This document shows, one piece after another, positions 42,731-56,400 of a stretch of DNA of 64,000 nucleotides. The position numbers and the translations under genes are program-made. A model generated the notes under the pieces. It worked only from the letters and a program-made list of their open reading frames with translations, did not search any database and was not told the DNA's origin. Position 1 is the stretch's first letter, and every line of letters begins with the position of its first letter. The stretch comes from Eopsaltria australis (taxonomy: Eukaryota > Chordata > Aves > Passeriformes > Petroicidae), in NCBI GenBank assembly GCA_034509425.1, contig JAVTVJ010000296.1:620001-684000 (forward strand), read 5' to 3'.

Positions 42731-45329
42731 CTGTTGAAAAGAGAAAAAAAAAAAAAAAGTAAAAGATTTCTACATACTGGGTCAAGGTTTTGACTTTTTT
42801 TACATGCAATATAAGAACAAGCATTAACTTGGTTCAGACAAGCACCCTCCCATTAAGAACACACTGTGCACTATACCACTCATTTCTTCATGATTTACCT
42901 TTTTTTACTGGGACCTACAAATTAGAACTGATGTTTCATTAGCTATAATTGTTTGGACAAGAAGGAAGGTGGGGAAGCTTTATTCAGGGCAAGTTTACCA
43001 TTAGAGAGTACAGCTGCTTCCAGTGTCTCTAACAAAATTATTATTAGGCACAAATTTCATTTATCTGAAGTACTATCAAACAAATGTCTCTGAGCAACCC
43101 TACTTGATTCTGTAATCAATGATTTCCTGAAAGCCCTCATTAGAAAGGGAAGCCACTTTCCTTTCTCTCCACAGGCTTTGTAAGCTCCCATACATAATGG
43201 CTCTCAAGATAGACTTTTACAGAGCAATACAATTAATTCACTCAGCAAATTCCCATTTGTTTCATAACTAAAAATACAGAAACACACAAACATTAAGCTT
43301 TCACTCCAGATGGTACTTTTGCAAGCCCTTCAGACCACTGAGAAACGGCGACACATATCCACACCCCTCCCCTCCAAGTCCCTATCACTCGGAGCTCTCA
43401 CAAAACAGGAGACTTGTGGCTGGGAAGGAGGGGGTCAGGAGGATATGAGATACAGCCAAAGTTAACAGATGTTGCTGCGTGACATTCTACACTGATTTGT
43501 TGATCTTTCACACAGTTTCAATTTTCTACTGTATTCTATGGTGCTCACAAAAATTAGCAGCAGCAGCAAAAAGACAGAGCACCATGAGCTGCCCCAAAAC
43601 AGCCTGGCTTTCCCTGCAGAAATTGAGCTTCCCATCTGCAGAATGCAGGAATTTAGCAAAGTAGTAGTATTGTTTTTGTAGACATTTTATCTGAAACAGG
43701 AGATGGGAAGCTTTCCATGGTGTATAACCCTGGCTCCCACTGGTGATCACTTACTGAGCTGAGCTTCCCTGGGGCCACTCCTGTGAGCATCTACTCCCTC
43801 AAGTGGAAAATACAGGCTCCTAAAGTGGGACACTGGGTTAAAATTAACTAAAGAGGGGAATGAAAAAAGCCTGTAGAAGGGGAAAGCTGTTAATTAAATT
43901 TGTGGTTGAAGACAGTGACCTTTCTGAATTTGGAGCAGAGATATTTTTGTTTAGGGAGTTGCAGAAAATAGCTAAGAAAACTGAAGACGTAAGTCCTTGA
44001 GAAGTGTTATCGTGGATCTCAGCCGATCTCTACGGAAATATCAGCAGCTCAAGTTTTCCATTGAAACAGCCCTGTGTGTGTGATGAAAACAGAGTTTTAG
44101 GTTTTTCTGCACTGCCTGGGGGACTGGAGAGGCTGCTGCTGTCTCCAGTCTGGTATGGAGACAGTGTCCTGGAGATGAGATGTGAAGGAAGTTCTCGAGT
44201 CAGCCATGCACCGCTCCAGCTCTCATGGGCAGCACACTTATTTCTGTGTTACAAACCATTGTTTCAACATTAAAAGAACACTATCACACGTTTTTATAAA
44301 GTAGGAAAAGAAAGGTTAAAAATTCAGCTCTAATTCCACTTCATGATATTTTAGGACATAAATGAGGGAGTTTCTGTTTTCCTAGAAGTTGTCAATTTAC
44401 AATCTATTCCAGTTCATTAAAATATAATACTTTGTAACTACATTTATGTGGGCCTCTTACACCAATTGCAAAAGGTTAATGCTTAAATAAAACTCTTGGA
44501 TTTGAATTTTTAGCAACATCTTTGTCTCTAACAAAACCAAATGGAAAGTCATGCCAACGTTTTACACGTGTTCAACCTTATCTGGTGAGTGAAAAGTCTC
44601 ACTCGTTCCAAATCCAAATTTTGTTTCGACCGTAGAAAAAAAATTTCAGTTTCAGGCAAAGATCAAAACAGTGGTAAATATTTTGGGAAATTACTTCTGT
44701 GTGGAAAAAGGGAGAATCTCAGATTGCAGGCGCCCCATCCCTTGAGGACAGCACCAGAACAGCTGCTCACTGTCAGCAGTTGCCACTGGTGCCTTCCTTG
44801 GTTAATGAGAGTGACTTCTGCCAGCACTGGCCAAGGGACACGGGAAGGCTCCCAACACATGGACTGGGCTCATCACTGCCCTCCTTCCCCACCACCATCT
44901 ATATTGCTGCAGATAGAGCACCTCTGGGAGCTCCTGGGATGAAAATGTTTTGTTTGTCTTCCCCTCTTAGTGGGGTTCCCGAGGTGCCTGAGGTCACAGG
45001 GGATCACGATGGTCATTATCCCTCAGGTGATCAAGCAGGAACTGTAAGGGAGCTGCCCATGAATGGTGGGAAGGCTGACTGGTCAGCATCCCAGGGGTAT
45101 GGGGGGCACAGGGGTCATGGGGAAGGACCTTTCTGTCTAAAATGGCATCACCAACTCACTGTGGTGGCCAGGAGAGCAGCAGAAAGTCAGAAGACAAGCT
45201 GCATTACAGAAACCATCCACTCTTGAGCTGGTCTGACCTCATGTCCAGCACAGGCCAGGACATTCTGTGTTCCTGTATGAAGCTCAAGGACTGGCAGTTC
45301 AGCCAAAACCCTTTCTTTTGAAAGGCATC

Positions 45330-45480
45330 CAATCCATACTTAGAGATTTCAGATCACAAAGGTACAGGCAAGTCCCCAGGTAAGTTGTTGCAATAGTTAA
45401 TTATCTTCACCATTAAATACTGGCAACTCATTTCTGGTTCACCAGATTGACTCTCTCCTGTGTCTTTCTCACCTCCTTCA
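45330..45480 (-). mobile_element. Possible ancient CR1-like LINE remnant
   Basis: The segment around GTTGCAATAGTTAATTATC, TTCACCATTAAATACTGGCA and ACTCATTTCTGGTT resembles old CR1 tails of birds and turtles in antisense. It is very diverged and has no terminal octamers, so the assignment is tentative. Confidence 0.4.
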
Positions 45481-48400
45481 TGGGCCAAGGTGCCAGTATT
45501 AGGAACCAGGATGTACTTTTGCATAGCAGAACGACTGCCCTGGTTTGTGTGCAGCCAGCAGGTCTGCACCTCAAGGAGATTATGCAGCTGTATGAGACAG
45601 CTCATTTGTTTTTGTTTCCCAAAATCACAACCTTAGCTGATGGGCTTTGGCAATGTGGATTACGTTCCACTTAGCAACTGGTAAAAAGCCCCATGCTGAG
45701 CTGTTGTTCCTGCCCTATAGCTGTCTGGCCTTTAGGCTCCTGTGCTCACAGGCTTCCAAACTATTTAGCCCTGCACAGTTTACTGAGGTCCCAGAACTAG
45801 GTATGGCACAGACTGGTGCAAAAGGCTGGGATGCAAACCAAAACCGTTGCCATTCCTATTTCCACTGATGCTGGGATAAGTTGACTCACAAAAGAACCTT
45901 GTTGAAGTTAAAAGGCTCAATTTGACCACTATTATCTCAGTTAAAAGCCATTTGACCAGAAGCATCCCACTTTTGTCTCTCTGTCCCAAGTGGTCCCTGA
46001 CCACTTCATAACAGACTGGTGTAAAAGGGAAGCTGCTGTGTAACTTTACAGACACCACAGCAGACAATAACTGTTAGTTACACAGTACTTTAACAGATCC
46101 AAAACCCATTTCTAATCTATGAGGTAAGACTTTTAAATTTCCTGTATTCCACCTAGACAGTCAGCCTTACCTCCTTGTAGCATTAGGAGGCATTTATCAG
46201 CATGCTGAAACCAAAATGAAAGCAGTGGGGCCAAGGTCCTGCTGCTGCATTGCTTTCTCCTGACAAACCTAAAATCTGATGTGGTCATGGGTAAGTATTC
46301 CTAATTCCCCCTGGATACTGTAATGTTTGTGTAAAAGAAGCTGACAGCATCTAAATGAAGACAGAAAAGGCTTCCAAGAACACAGACAACACTTTTTCCT
46401 GCCTCCTCTCCCTCCCACCCCTATCTCCGTGGCATACGAGTGTTTTCCCTGGGATTATTTTAGGCACCAGAGCTGTCTATTACATATTGGAATGTATGGA
46501 ACCACAAAACATGCTGCTAATTAGAAGGAAGGCATTTGCTTATCCTTAGGACTTTGTTTATATAAAAGCCTGCACAGCAATGGATTTGTGAGCAACTGAC
46601 ATCTATTCATGTGCTGTATGGGTTCAGATGAGAGACATACAGGATTAAATTGGGAGGGGGGTTGAATAATGTCTTTGTATTAGAAGTAAAACTGACTGGT
46701 TGATAGACTGTTTGAGACAACTCTCAGCTGAAAAAGAAACAAAAGCAGTGGCCAGTTTTGGTTTCAGATTGTGATACAACATGGCATTAATAAAAGAAAA
46801 GCCATGGATTACATACAAAGAACTGCCTTTGCAGTAACAAGGAGCTTACTTTAAACAAAAAACAAGTTCTCTTTCAGGAACAATCACGGCTATTAGAACA
46901 TCAAAATTATAGTGTATCAGTGCATCTTTCACACAGGTTTGGGGAGGGCCTCTTGGCAGATGCCAGGTACATCAGTATTTGCCCGCTAGCAGAAAGAGGT
47001 TATTTTAGCACACAGAGTACAGAAATATCAGTCTGAGTTGCAGCGTTCACACTTCTTCTCATCCTGCCCTCCTGTCCCTATCCCTGTCTCTATAATGACA
47101 CTGCCTTCCTTCACCTCCTTCCCTCGGCAGCAAAAAGAAACAACTGACAGTCTTCCCAGAAATCTTTCAAGTGCCAGGGAGGAGGAGAAAGGAGGCCGAC
47201 ACCAAAAATGCACTAGTAGGGGAAAGAGGAGGAACAGCTACACCACAAAAACATCCCCAGGCAAGAGACAGAAGCCAGAGACTGGGGTCAGTAAAACTTG
47301 TCCAGACAAGGCAAGTTTCTGTACTAGCAGCAGCTGGGCTAGTTGCTGGAGCCAATCTTTTTGCTTTTTTTGATTTCTTTCTGCTTAGGAACTCACTCAG
47401 CTCTGCTATCACCCCACTTCCACAGCACACGTCAGAGAACAGAAATAGCGACATTCACGCTCAGTCTCATTAAATCAGTTTGCAGCAATGTTATTTTTAT
47501 TTAACCCTTTTCACAGTCAGGTCACTCTCCTGTGCCTGGCGAATGGAGATGAGGAGGAACCAAGAGCTGTGGGATGCCAGGACATGATGCTGCTAAAACA
47601 CATCCCCAGCACTGCTTCAACTGTACATGGCAGGACAGAGAGGTTAACAAAGACCCTTTTAAACACAGCATCGTCTGAGTGAGCAATTATCCAAATGCTT
47701 TCAAGTGAACATTAAAACAAAACTATAAATTCCATGAATTTTTCATCATGAGCAGTCTTAGGAAACTGTTTTACTGTTAAGCTTGTAACAGAATTCAGTT
47801 TTTGGAAAGATTTCACATTAACACAATTTCTTACAGATATTAACACAAATAACTTTGGCAATGTGGTGTGAGCCAGAAGCTGGGTTGTTGTGGGTTTATT
47901 TTCCCCCTCCAGTTTCCACCCTTTCAATTTACTATTGACAAATCCATGTCAGCAATGCTAATGTGGCTTTCTGATTCTGATTAACTACTTTGACTACAGT
48001 AATACTCAGGAAAAGAAGAATGAAACTGATAGATTTGGAGGGCTCAGTTAATATTATTTTAACCTTTACCCTCTCTGTCTTCCACAGCCTTTTTAAATAA
48101 ACACAAAGTATGTCAAACTAAAATGTATAATTCTATTCCTTGGCCTAAAATTCCTGTGAGTGAAGCTTTTTCAAAAACTCAAATATCAACTGTTCTCTCT
48201 CTGTTCTTGAAAAAGCAACAATAAATCTAATTTAATTACTTGATTATGAGAAGTGCTATGAGGATATCTCAGAAGTGAAACTGAAAGAGAACAAATGATC
48301 TGACAGAAAGCAACAGAACCAACATTAAGTTTTTCTGTTGATCTCAAAACCAAAATCTGACCACAAATGGCAAGATCAGAGATACAAGACTGTCACCCCC

Positions 48401-51400
48401 CCTTTCTCCATGGTAGATTATTTCAGATGCCTAATAACAATCTCACTAAATTTAGACCAGTTCTTTCCCTCCACAATAACTTAATTTGATTTTCAAATGC
48501 CAAAACAGATTTAAAAGACATGCTTTCTTTAGGAATGACAGAAATAAGCCAAGAGATCAACAGCAGTGAAGAAGCTATTAACAAAGACAGTCAGATATAT
48601 GTGATTTGTTACACAAACAGGTACCTTGGAAATTAACCACGGAGAAATGTGGGTTAAATCACACCATCAGTTCTACTTGCCTCCAAAATTTTCCTTTACA
48701 ACTTCCTGACCTAAGTAATTACCTGACCAGACTTATCTTTAAGCTCCTGCCAAAAAGCCCCATTTCTCTAATCTCCCAGAAGAAAGCCTGTGTCCATCTA
48801 ACAAGCCGAAATACAATTCTGCTGGGTCAGAGCCAGAGCAGGATTTAGTGCCTACTCTGTTCACAGAAAAGCCCGGTGCCCTTTCCTCATGCCCATGGAT
48901 TGCAGCGCCTGCCTGGGACTGTCCTCTCCAGCACTGCCTGCTGAAGCCCAGGCAGGATTCAGGGGATAGTCTGGATGTTTGCTGCAACAAGTCACTCTCT
49001 TGTTTTCAGCAGAGACCCCAGAGTTCTGGCAGGATCTGCCAAGCATTCCTCAAAATCCCCACTGCTCCTCAAGAGATAGCCCAGTACACAAGACAGGGTT
49101 ATTTCAGGGAATGAAGAATTAAAACACAACATCATTTTCATGTCACTAATAAGCCCACAGGTCACACTCCTGGTTTTCAGCACTGGTTTCTCTGTCCTAG
49201 CTCCTAAGCACTTGCTCACTTCTGTGCAAGCCACTCTGCTAGACGTGACTCAACTCCTTCTGCTCCTTTTGCACTGTCCCCAGGGCCTCTCCCTGCACAT
49301 GGTGCCTGTTTGGCCACTTTCAGCTGGACTCAAGAGCCACGTCATGAGCTGGCTGCTGGGGGGCATTTGGACACTCTGGGAATGCCAGTTGCATTTCCAA
49401 ACCTCATTATCAGCTCACACTTTTTTTTCCTACAGTGGCTTTTACAGGGCTCGACACAGCCCTTCTTAGGGTACAGCTGCAGGTTCTTCCCATTTTCAGA
49501 GAAATATTTCATTACAGGTGACTTAAAGTCCATGTTCTGCTCTATTTGTTCCACCAGCCCTCATTGTGCTATGTTGGTAATACAGCATTAAGCAGAACTA
49601 AACAAAGTTTTGTTGCATCTCTACCATCAGACTTCTGGAGCCTTGGTCATTTTGGTTTGGCTATCAACAAAGCACAGTATCAACTATCAACAATAGCCAG
49701 TCTAATTACAGGATTTAAGGCTTTAATATAACATTGTTTTAAATACACACATTAAAGACCAAATTTTTCAAGGGACACAAAGCAGAAATAAATGACAAAT
49801 GCCAGTTTGTGTATCATGAACACTGAGAGAGGGACAGACACAGCAGTGGAGGTCAGAGCACAAAGCATCGCTCACCGACTAGCAACAACTGCCTGAGTCT
49901 CCACACAGGTGAATCTACTGGTGCTCCTACTTTGCTGAACTAAAGCTGTGTGTTACACTGATATGATGCCTCTATTATGCAGGAAAATTATCTAGGATTT
50001 CCTGGAAAACAGTGATAACTGCAAAAACCAGCTGCTGCGTTGGAAGGACAGAAGCTCATAAAGAATCATACATCACTGCACTCCACTATCTGCTCTTTCC
50101 TGGGATCCTCTAAAGCAGCTTCCCCCCCATCCCAACAGCCACAGCTCCACAATATCAGTTCTGAGGAATGCAAAGCCTGATGGATGATTTAAAAAGAAAC
50201 ACGGCTTAAAGTAACAAAGCCAAACAGAAAGCTGACCTCAGACTGCAGAGGATGAGAAACTCTGTGTGTGTATGGAAGTCAGAGACATATCCCCTGTTTT
50301 ACTGAGCATCCAGTCTAGACCCAGATAAACGTTGATAAAGGTGCAGAACATCACATTCAGTATGGCTTATGTCTGCCTGATAAAGGGAAGAAATAAAGTG
50401 AGATTCCTTGAATAGCTAGATTTTAAGGAGGGATTGCTAAAGGTTGATGATTGTCTGGCAAGAGAAAGCAAGGAAGTTTTTATAGCAACAGAGACAAAAA
50501 AAAAGAATAAAATATTAAGAAAAGGACAATAAAGGCAGATGAAAGGAAAAGCACGAATAGAATAGAAAAACAGGAAGGGTGAATTATTAGAAACAGGCAA
50601 AAAGATAAAAAGAAGGAATTTAGAAAAACTGAAGTCTGAAGTTAAAAAACTAAGAAAGTATCAGACGTTAGCAGTACATGATATATCTTCACAATATTTG
50701 TGGGCTGCATTTACTACATTTTAAATGAAAACTGAAACCTGTTACAAATATATTTAGAAATTATTACTTAAAGTTGAAGTAGTTTATTTCTAGCCTTTTT
50801 TCATTTGCATGCAGGGCGCACAAGTAAACATGAACCAACTATTCCAGGAGAGGAGGGGACCCACTGCAAACTTAACACACACTCCATGGCACTACTTTGA
50901 AAATGCACATTAATTCTCTCAAACTAAACAAAAAAATTCCCTGGGGAAGAAGAAACTGCATTTTTAATCTGCACAAAATCTACTCCTTTGTCCTTCCAGA
51001 GAGGTTTCGTTTCTTTCCATTCAAGTTTCCGTCTAACAAAATGACGCTTACATCTGAACCACAGACACACAACAGCTTTTCAAGTTGTGTGTACTTACTT
51101 CCCATGGCACCTGAATTTTACCTTTGGACAGGATTCACAGAACTTCACAAGACCAAGAAGCTTTTTTGTAAGCCTTGTCTGATCCTGAGAGAGCTGCAAA
51201 AGGTCTCCTACAAACTACTGTGGCCTGCTGCATTACCCTGGTTTCAGTAGCTAAAGCTTCCTAACTCCTTGAAACACAACCAGAAATATCTAAGGGATCT
51301 TTAACACAAAGGAAAAGGAATGGTTCTTGCCATGAAAAATCTACAGTCTCAGAGAAAATAAAAGCTGGTAGCAAAAACAGGGATAAAATCACCCAGCAAT

Positions 51401-53257
51401 TTCACTCAGTCCCTGAAAAATCCTATCTATCTGTTTGCAAAATAAAAAAATGCGTCATCTGCTTTATCTTGCTCACTGGTTCCTTTGTGAACCCTTTTGC
51501 TAAAACACTTGTATTCAAATAAAAAAAAGCAAGTGTTGCCACGGATTCTGAAAGAGGAGACTGCTGTGAAAGCAACTGCAGCACAAACATGGCATTTCGA
51601 GCAAGTTGGAGAGGCTGCCTGAGTATTTCCTGCTACAGGCTTACAACAGACAGTTTTGCCTTAAAAACAACACTTCCATTGTAGAAGGGAAGACTCCTGT
51701 ATGCCCTGGCACAAGTACTGGATGAAGCCACATCAGCAGAGTGCCCTGACATTTAATAATATCCAACAGGGGAAAGCCATGGCTCAAAGGGAGCGTGCCG
51801 GGGATCAGGGACTGCACTGTCACCCCATGCCATGGCCACTGGCTGCTGCTTCAGGAACAACACAAACAGGCTGCAATCCCAGAGAAAAGGAAGCCCCAAG
51901 AACAAGCATTAAGAACATTTGTTAATCAAAGGACTAAACATATAGGAAGGTCTTCATTTATTTGAATTTCACGTATTATTTCCAATCAGTAAAAAATCTA
52001 CCAGGCTCTCCACAGATGATGCAAATGCTTACCCTGGCTCAGGGCAGCTGCTGCTCTGAGAAACAAACCAACATAAGCTGATCATTAGAATCCCCTTAAA
52101 ACTCTTAGTATTGGACCAAATAAAGCACAGTAGAGCTTACTAAACAGTTTTACAAGCCATACTGAACATCTTTGTGTGCTTAAAAACTGTAATTTAATTA
52201 ACTTTACCTGTAAGTTTGGGGAGGGGAAGGGTGCACGAGGGGGGAAGAAAAGAAAATAAAATACAAACTCCTTTTCTTCTAAATTCTGAAAAGAGTTCAG
52301 GGTCCAAATCCCTATACAAGAAGTAATAAAAATAGTTTGGTTTCTGGTAGCAATAACAAAAATGAGGGCAAGATTAATTCTTACACTTTTATGGCAAACA
52401 ATCTAAAGCAGATGTTTGAGAATAAAAGCGAGATGTCAAAGTAGTTAAAAAGTGCTTTTCAAACCCAAACACAACAAGACAACTTACAGCTTTATGTGCT
52501 TATATAAAACTCTAAATCATCTCAATCAGCTTCCACCCTTCACCATTCTCTAGTCTATGAAGCTTCACAATTACCAAAAAAGTTATATTCAAGTCTAAAT
52601 CACCACTGTTTTGTGTCTCCTGAACAAAAGCACATGCAAGTGAGCTTTGCTGACTGGACATCAGCTCCTGAATCTGGGGCCTTATGAAGATAAATAGGTT
52701 TCCATGGTTTGAATATCCAGGATCTCTCGAATAAAGTCCCTGTCTTCAAGAGACAAAGTACATTTTAAAGGTATCTAAAAAAATTCAGACTGTATTTACA
52801 TTTCCGCTAGAAAATTGCAGTTTTGAGACAGACCTCAAACTTCACATTCTAAGGTCAAAATCAACGTAAGCATTCCTCAGAATCAGACTTCAAATGGATA
52901 TCTGAAGTTACCCACACTTTCTTGTTTGTGAGTTCAAAGAATTGCTGATCATAAAGCAAATTTTAAGATATTAGGTCTTTGAAGTGGAGATTTCACAAAA
53001 GACAATGTGTGAATATAGGAGAGTTGAGTCCCCCCACATGCAGCGCAGCAGAAGCCTGTGCAAGGTAATCCTAAGCACTCCCTTTTCCAAGGAAACTGCC
53101 CTTTACTTTGAACACTGTGTTAACTTAAAACACCGTTCACTTAGATGTGCTTTCCAAAAGGCCTCAAGCACGACGATACTGATTTAAATAAAGAAAATTA
53201 GGCAAGTTTTTGCACTCCAGCTTCCCACACAACGAGGATTTGCCAAGCCTTTCCAGT

Positions 53258-53292
53258 CCAATCACCCCGGTATATAAAGAGACTGACTCAGC
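53258..53292 (+). promoter_or_regulatory. CCAAT / TATA / ARE-like motif cluster
   Basis: CCAAT (53258-53262), TATATAAA (53271-53278) and TGACTCAGC (53284-53292) lie within 35 bases. TGACTCAGC fits both the NF-E2/small-Maf site and the antioxidant response core TGACnnnGC. The next ~250 bases are less AT-rich than their surroundings. The orientation is opposite to MNAT1. CCAAT is closer to TATA than usual, so a true promoter is uncertain. Confidence 0.3.
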
Positions 53293-53398
53293 GCACACAA
53301 ACACTTCCAGACTCACCAGCAAGAGCTGATTATTTGGCTGACCACAGCAAACTGCCTCCTCCTAAGCCGGCCAGCCCCAGTGTCCATCTACCTGGAAG

Positions 53399-53416
53399 CC
53401 ATCCATCCATCCATCC
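53399..53416. repeat. (CCAT)n short tandem repeat
   Basis: Four to five CCAT units, about 110 bases right of the CCAAT/TATA cluster. Confidence 0.9.
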
Positions 53417-56400
53417 AGCCTCACTGGGCTCCTGTGCATCTGCATTGCTGCTCCACTTCATTACATGAAATACAAACCCGGTGCTGCAGCCATCGCAGTA
53501 ACTGATACCGCATCGCTCAAGTCAATGGGAGCAAATCAGAAACTCTACACTACATATGAATAATAATAGGTTTTTGTGTTTCCCTTCCCAAGTGCTGACA
53601 ATTTGGAAGGTTATTTTCCCTACCACCACCACGGCTGGACTAGAACCACATTAATTTCAGCGTGCCAAGGCAAGCTGTTCAAGAAGATTTCACGGCACAT
53701 TTGGCTTAATAATCCAGGGTGGGGTTCTGGGGGTTTGTTTTCAATTGTCCAAGATTTGACAAGAAAAAGAAAATGAAGTTTAAATTGTATAACTCTCTGG
53801 AAAAATTATATTTTCAGCAAAAGACGGCAAGCTTTAAAAAAAGCTTTAACAAACAAATTTTAAATCACCCTTTAAATCACCAGCAGCCTAAATAACTTGG
53901 TCCTAGCTCTGGACATAAACTTTTATCAATGGTAGTTGACTGAGAAAACCATGTTTTCTCCTCCAGTTTCACATTAATCTCAGGGCACAGTTAAAATATG
54001 ACACTTCATCAACTTTTTTCTCCCTCATCTCCTGTTCACAGCCGTTGCTGTGTTGGCTGAAACATTTATTGCCAGGACAGGGAGAACTGACCAAGAGACC
54101 TACAAGGAACAAAAGCCTGCCAGAGCCTAAAGCAGCTCACCTTACGAAATCACCTAACCCCCAGCTCAGCCTCTCCAGCAGCTGCACTGGTCTGTTCCAG
54201 AGCATTAGCACAAGTAGGGAGCTGCAGTGACTGTTCACTATCAAGTCAAAGAAATTCAGACTTTGTTTAATCTTTTCTATCTCAGATTTAGACTAATACT
54301 AAGAGGCAACCCTCAAGTGCTACAAAGAGCATTCTATAATTCATACAATAGTTGAGTCATAGCAAACCAGCAGCCTGGCCAGGATAATACTTCACTGGAT
54401 GTACCTACATTTGCTTCTGTAAAAGGCTACCGTTTGCTTTTAATTATTCATAATGTTCTACAATGTACTTAGATGTGTATACTGTACATACACACAGCAG
54501 TTTGAATAAAATAAACACACCTCAGTAATTAGCTGATTGCAGTGCTCTAATAGTGCAGGTTTTAATAAGATGCTCTTTGTGTGCATGGAGGTTTCTGTTC
54601 TGTGTGTGTACACACAGATACACCCAGATGCAAATAATCCAGGGCATGAGCTAAACAGTTTAAACAAAGACAACCATAGGATGTTTGCACAGCCCTGTAA
54701 TGCCCCAATCATGTGCACCTTTGCACTCGGGAATTATTTAGAGACATGTCAAGCTAACAAATTTATTTGCCGTCAGAAAATTTTATCATACACTTACCTG
54801 GGGCTTAGACCCAGATTCAGCAACACTGATTCAGCTTAGGAAACTACCCAGCTCTCAGCACACAAAGAGCCTCTCAAAGCCCAAGGAGCAGTCACATTCC
54901 AATTACTTTGCCTGGATTGTGGCCTACAAGTCCAGTCCAACAAAGCCAAGCAAGCCTAAACCTGATGGCGTAAACTGAGCCCATCCGCTGCACTGCAATT
55001 ACCTGTGGCAATAAACACCACGCTCTGGGAAGCAGAGGCTTGCACAAACAGGCCTCCAGAGGAACAACCAGCACCCTCACAGCTCCAGTCTCTGCTCCTT
55101 GTCCTGCATGGACTGTTCCAACAGCTGGGAAGTCGAGCAGGTTGTACCCAGGTGTTAAACACCAACATGTGACATTGCTGGGTCTACAGATCCACCATGA
55201 AACATGGGTGGGCCCAAAGGACTGAACTGTAACGAGGACCAAGTCACAGAGCTGAGAGTTAAGCCAAGAGGAATACACTGCTTGCTTCATTTCAAAGCAC
55301 ATGCTTAAGGGTTTTCTGGGTCAAAGCCAGGGTGATCCATATCTTATGAGATCAAGCACCTCCGCCGGGTTTGCATCAAAAATTTATGTGACTATTTCAG
55401 TGATACCATTAGCCCACGAGAGCAGACTTTAGCTCAATATTCGAGGTACATGCAGCCAGATGGATTTTACCAGGCTAATCCACATGCCTGAGCCATTTCC
55501 AAAGAAAAAACCTACCAGTATTGGTGTGAGTTTTCTTACCAATTTAAATGGATGTTTGATGATCCCTCTCTAAAGGAAGGTGGGCATCAGAAAATTAATA
55601 CAATATTATTAAGATAGATTTTAAGAAGTGTATCTAGCTTTCAAGTAATATCTCAAGATAAGTTATTTATTATATAAATCATCTTAAATTCATTATCTGG
55701 GCCCCAATCCCATGGCCCAAATAAGTGGAGAAAACAGTCACACTAGGGACTGTACATAATGGGGTCCATTACTCAAATAGATCAAACCTCTTTAGAAAGC
55801 TAGCTTAGAAATTTAGAAAGTTTCCAGGTTTCTCTAATCATGCATTTAAAACTTTAAAAAGAAAAAAGTAAGCAATTATAAATTATAGGGACACACATAC
55901 TTAGAAATCTGTATAATTTTAAAAAGTGGATCAGAATTCTAAGCAGCTTACTGCAATAACCATTGAATTGTTCATATTAACTTTGGTTTCTTTTTTGAAT
56001 AATTCCTATCTTAGCATTTAACATACATTTCCCTAGTTAAAAAAGACTGTAAAATGCACTGCAGACGAACCACAATCCCTGTAAACTGATGTTCAGAAGG
56101 CATCACTTTATTCATGGGGTGCACCTCATCAAAACAACACAAGAAAACTTTCTTTCTTTCTTTCCAAACGCACACCAGATTTCTCTAATCTGTGCATTTA
56201 CCAAACTGCATAAAACAGCGAGCTGGTGGTTTGATGCAATCAGCGCAGTGCCATTTAAAGCACAGCACATCACAGCACCCTTAAGTCTTTTTGGAAATAC
56301 CTCTGCTGCTCAGCAGCACCAGCTTTCCACCAGTTGCTGCTCCACATGCTATTGCCAATCAGCTGCATTTGCTGTAGCGCATTCCGAAGTTTACTAATTA

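Noticed and set aside
44699..45226. 175-codon + strand ORF, the longest outside TRMT5
   Set aside because: No known domain. It is a chance frame in a GC-richer patch of the MNAT1 intron, overlapped by a shorter antisense frame.
47038..47473. Overlapping open frames on both strands near 47.2 kb
   Set aside because: Lys/Ser/Arg-rich strings with no family match and no splice-site support.
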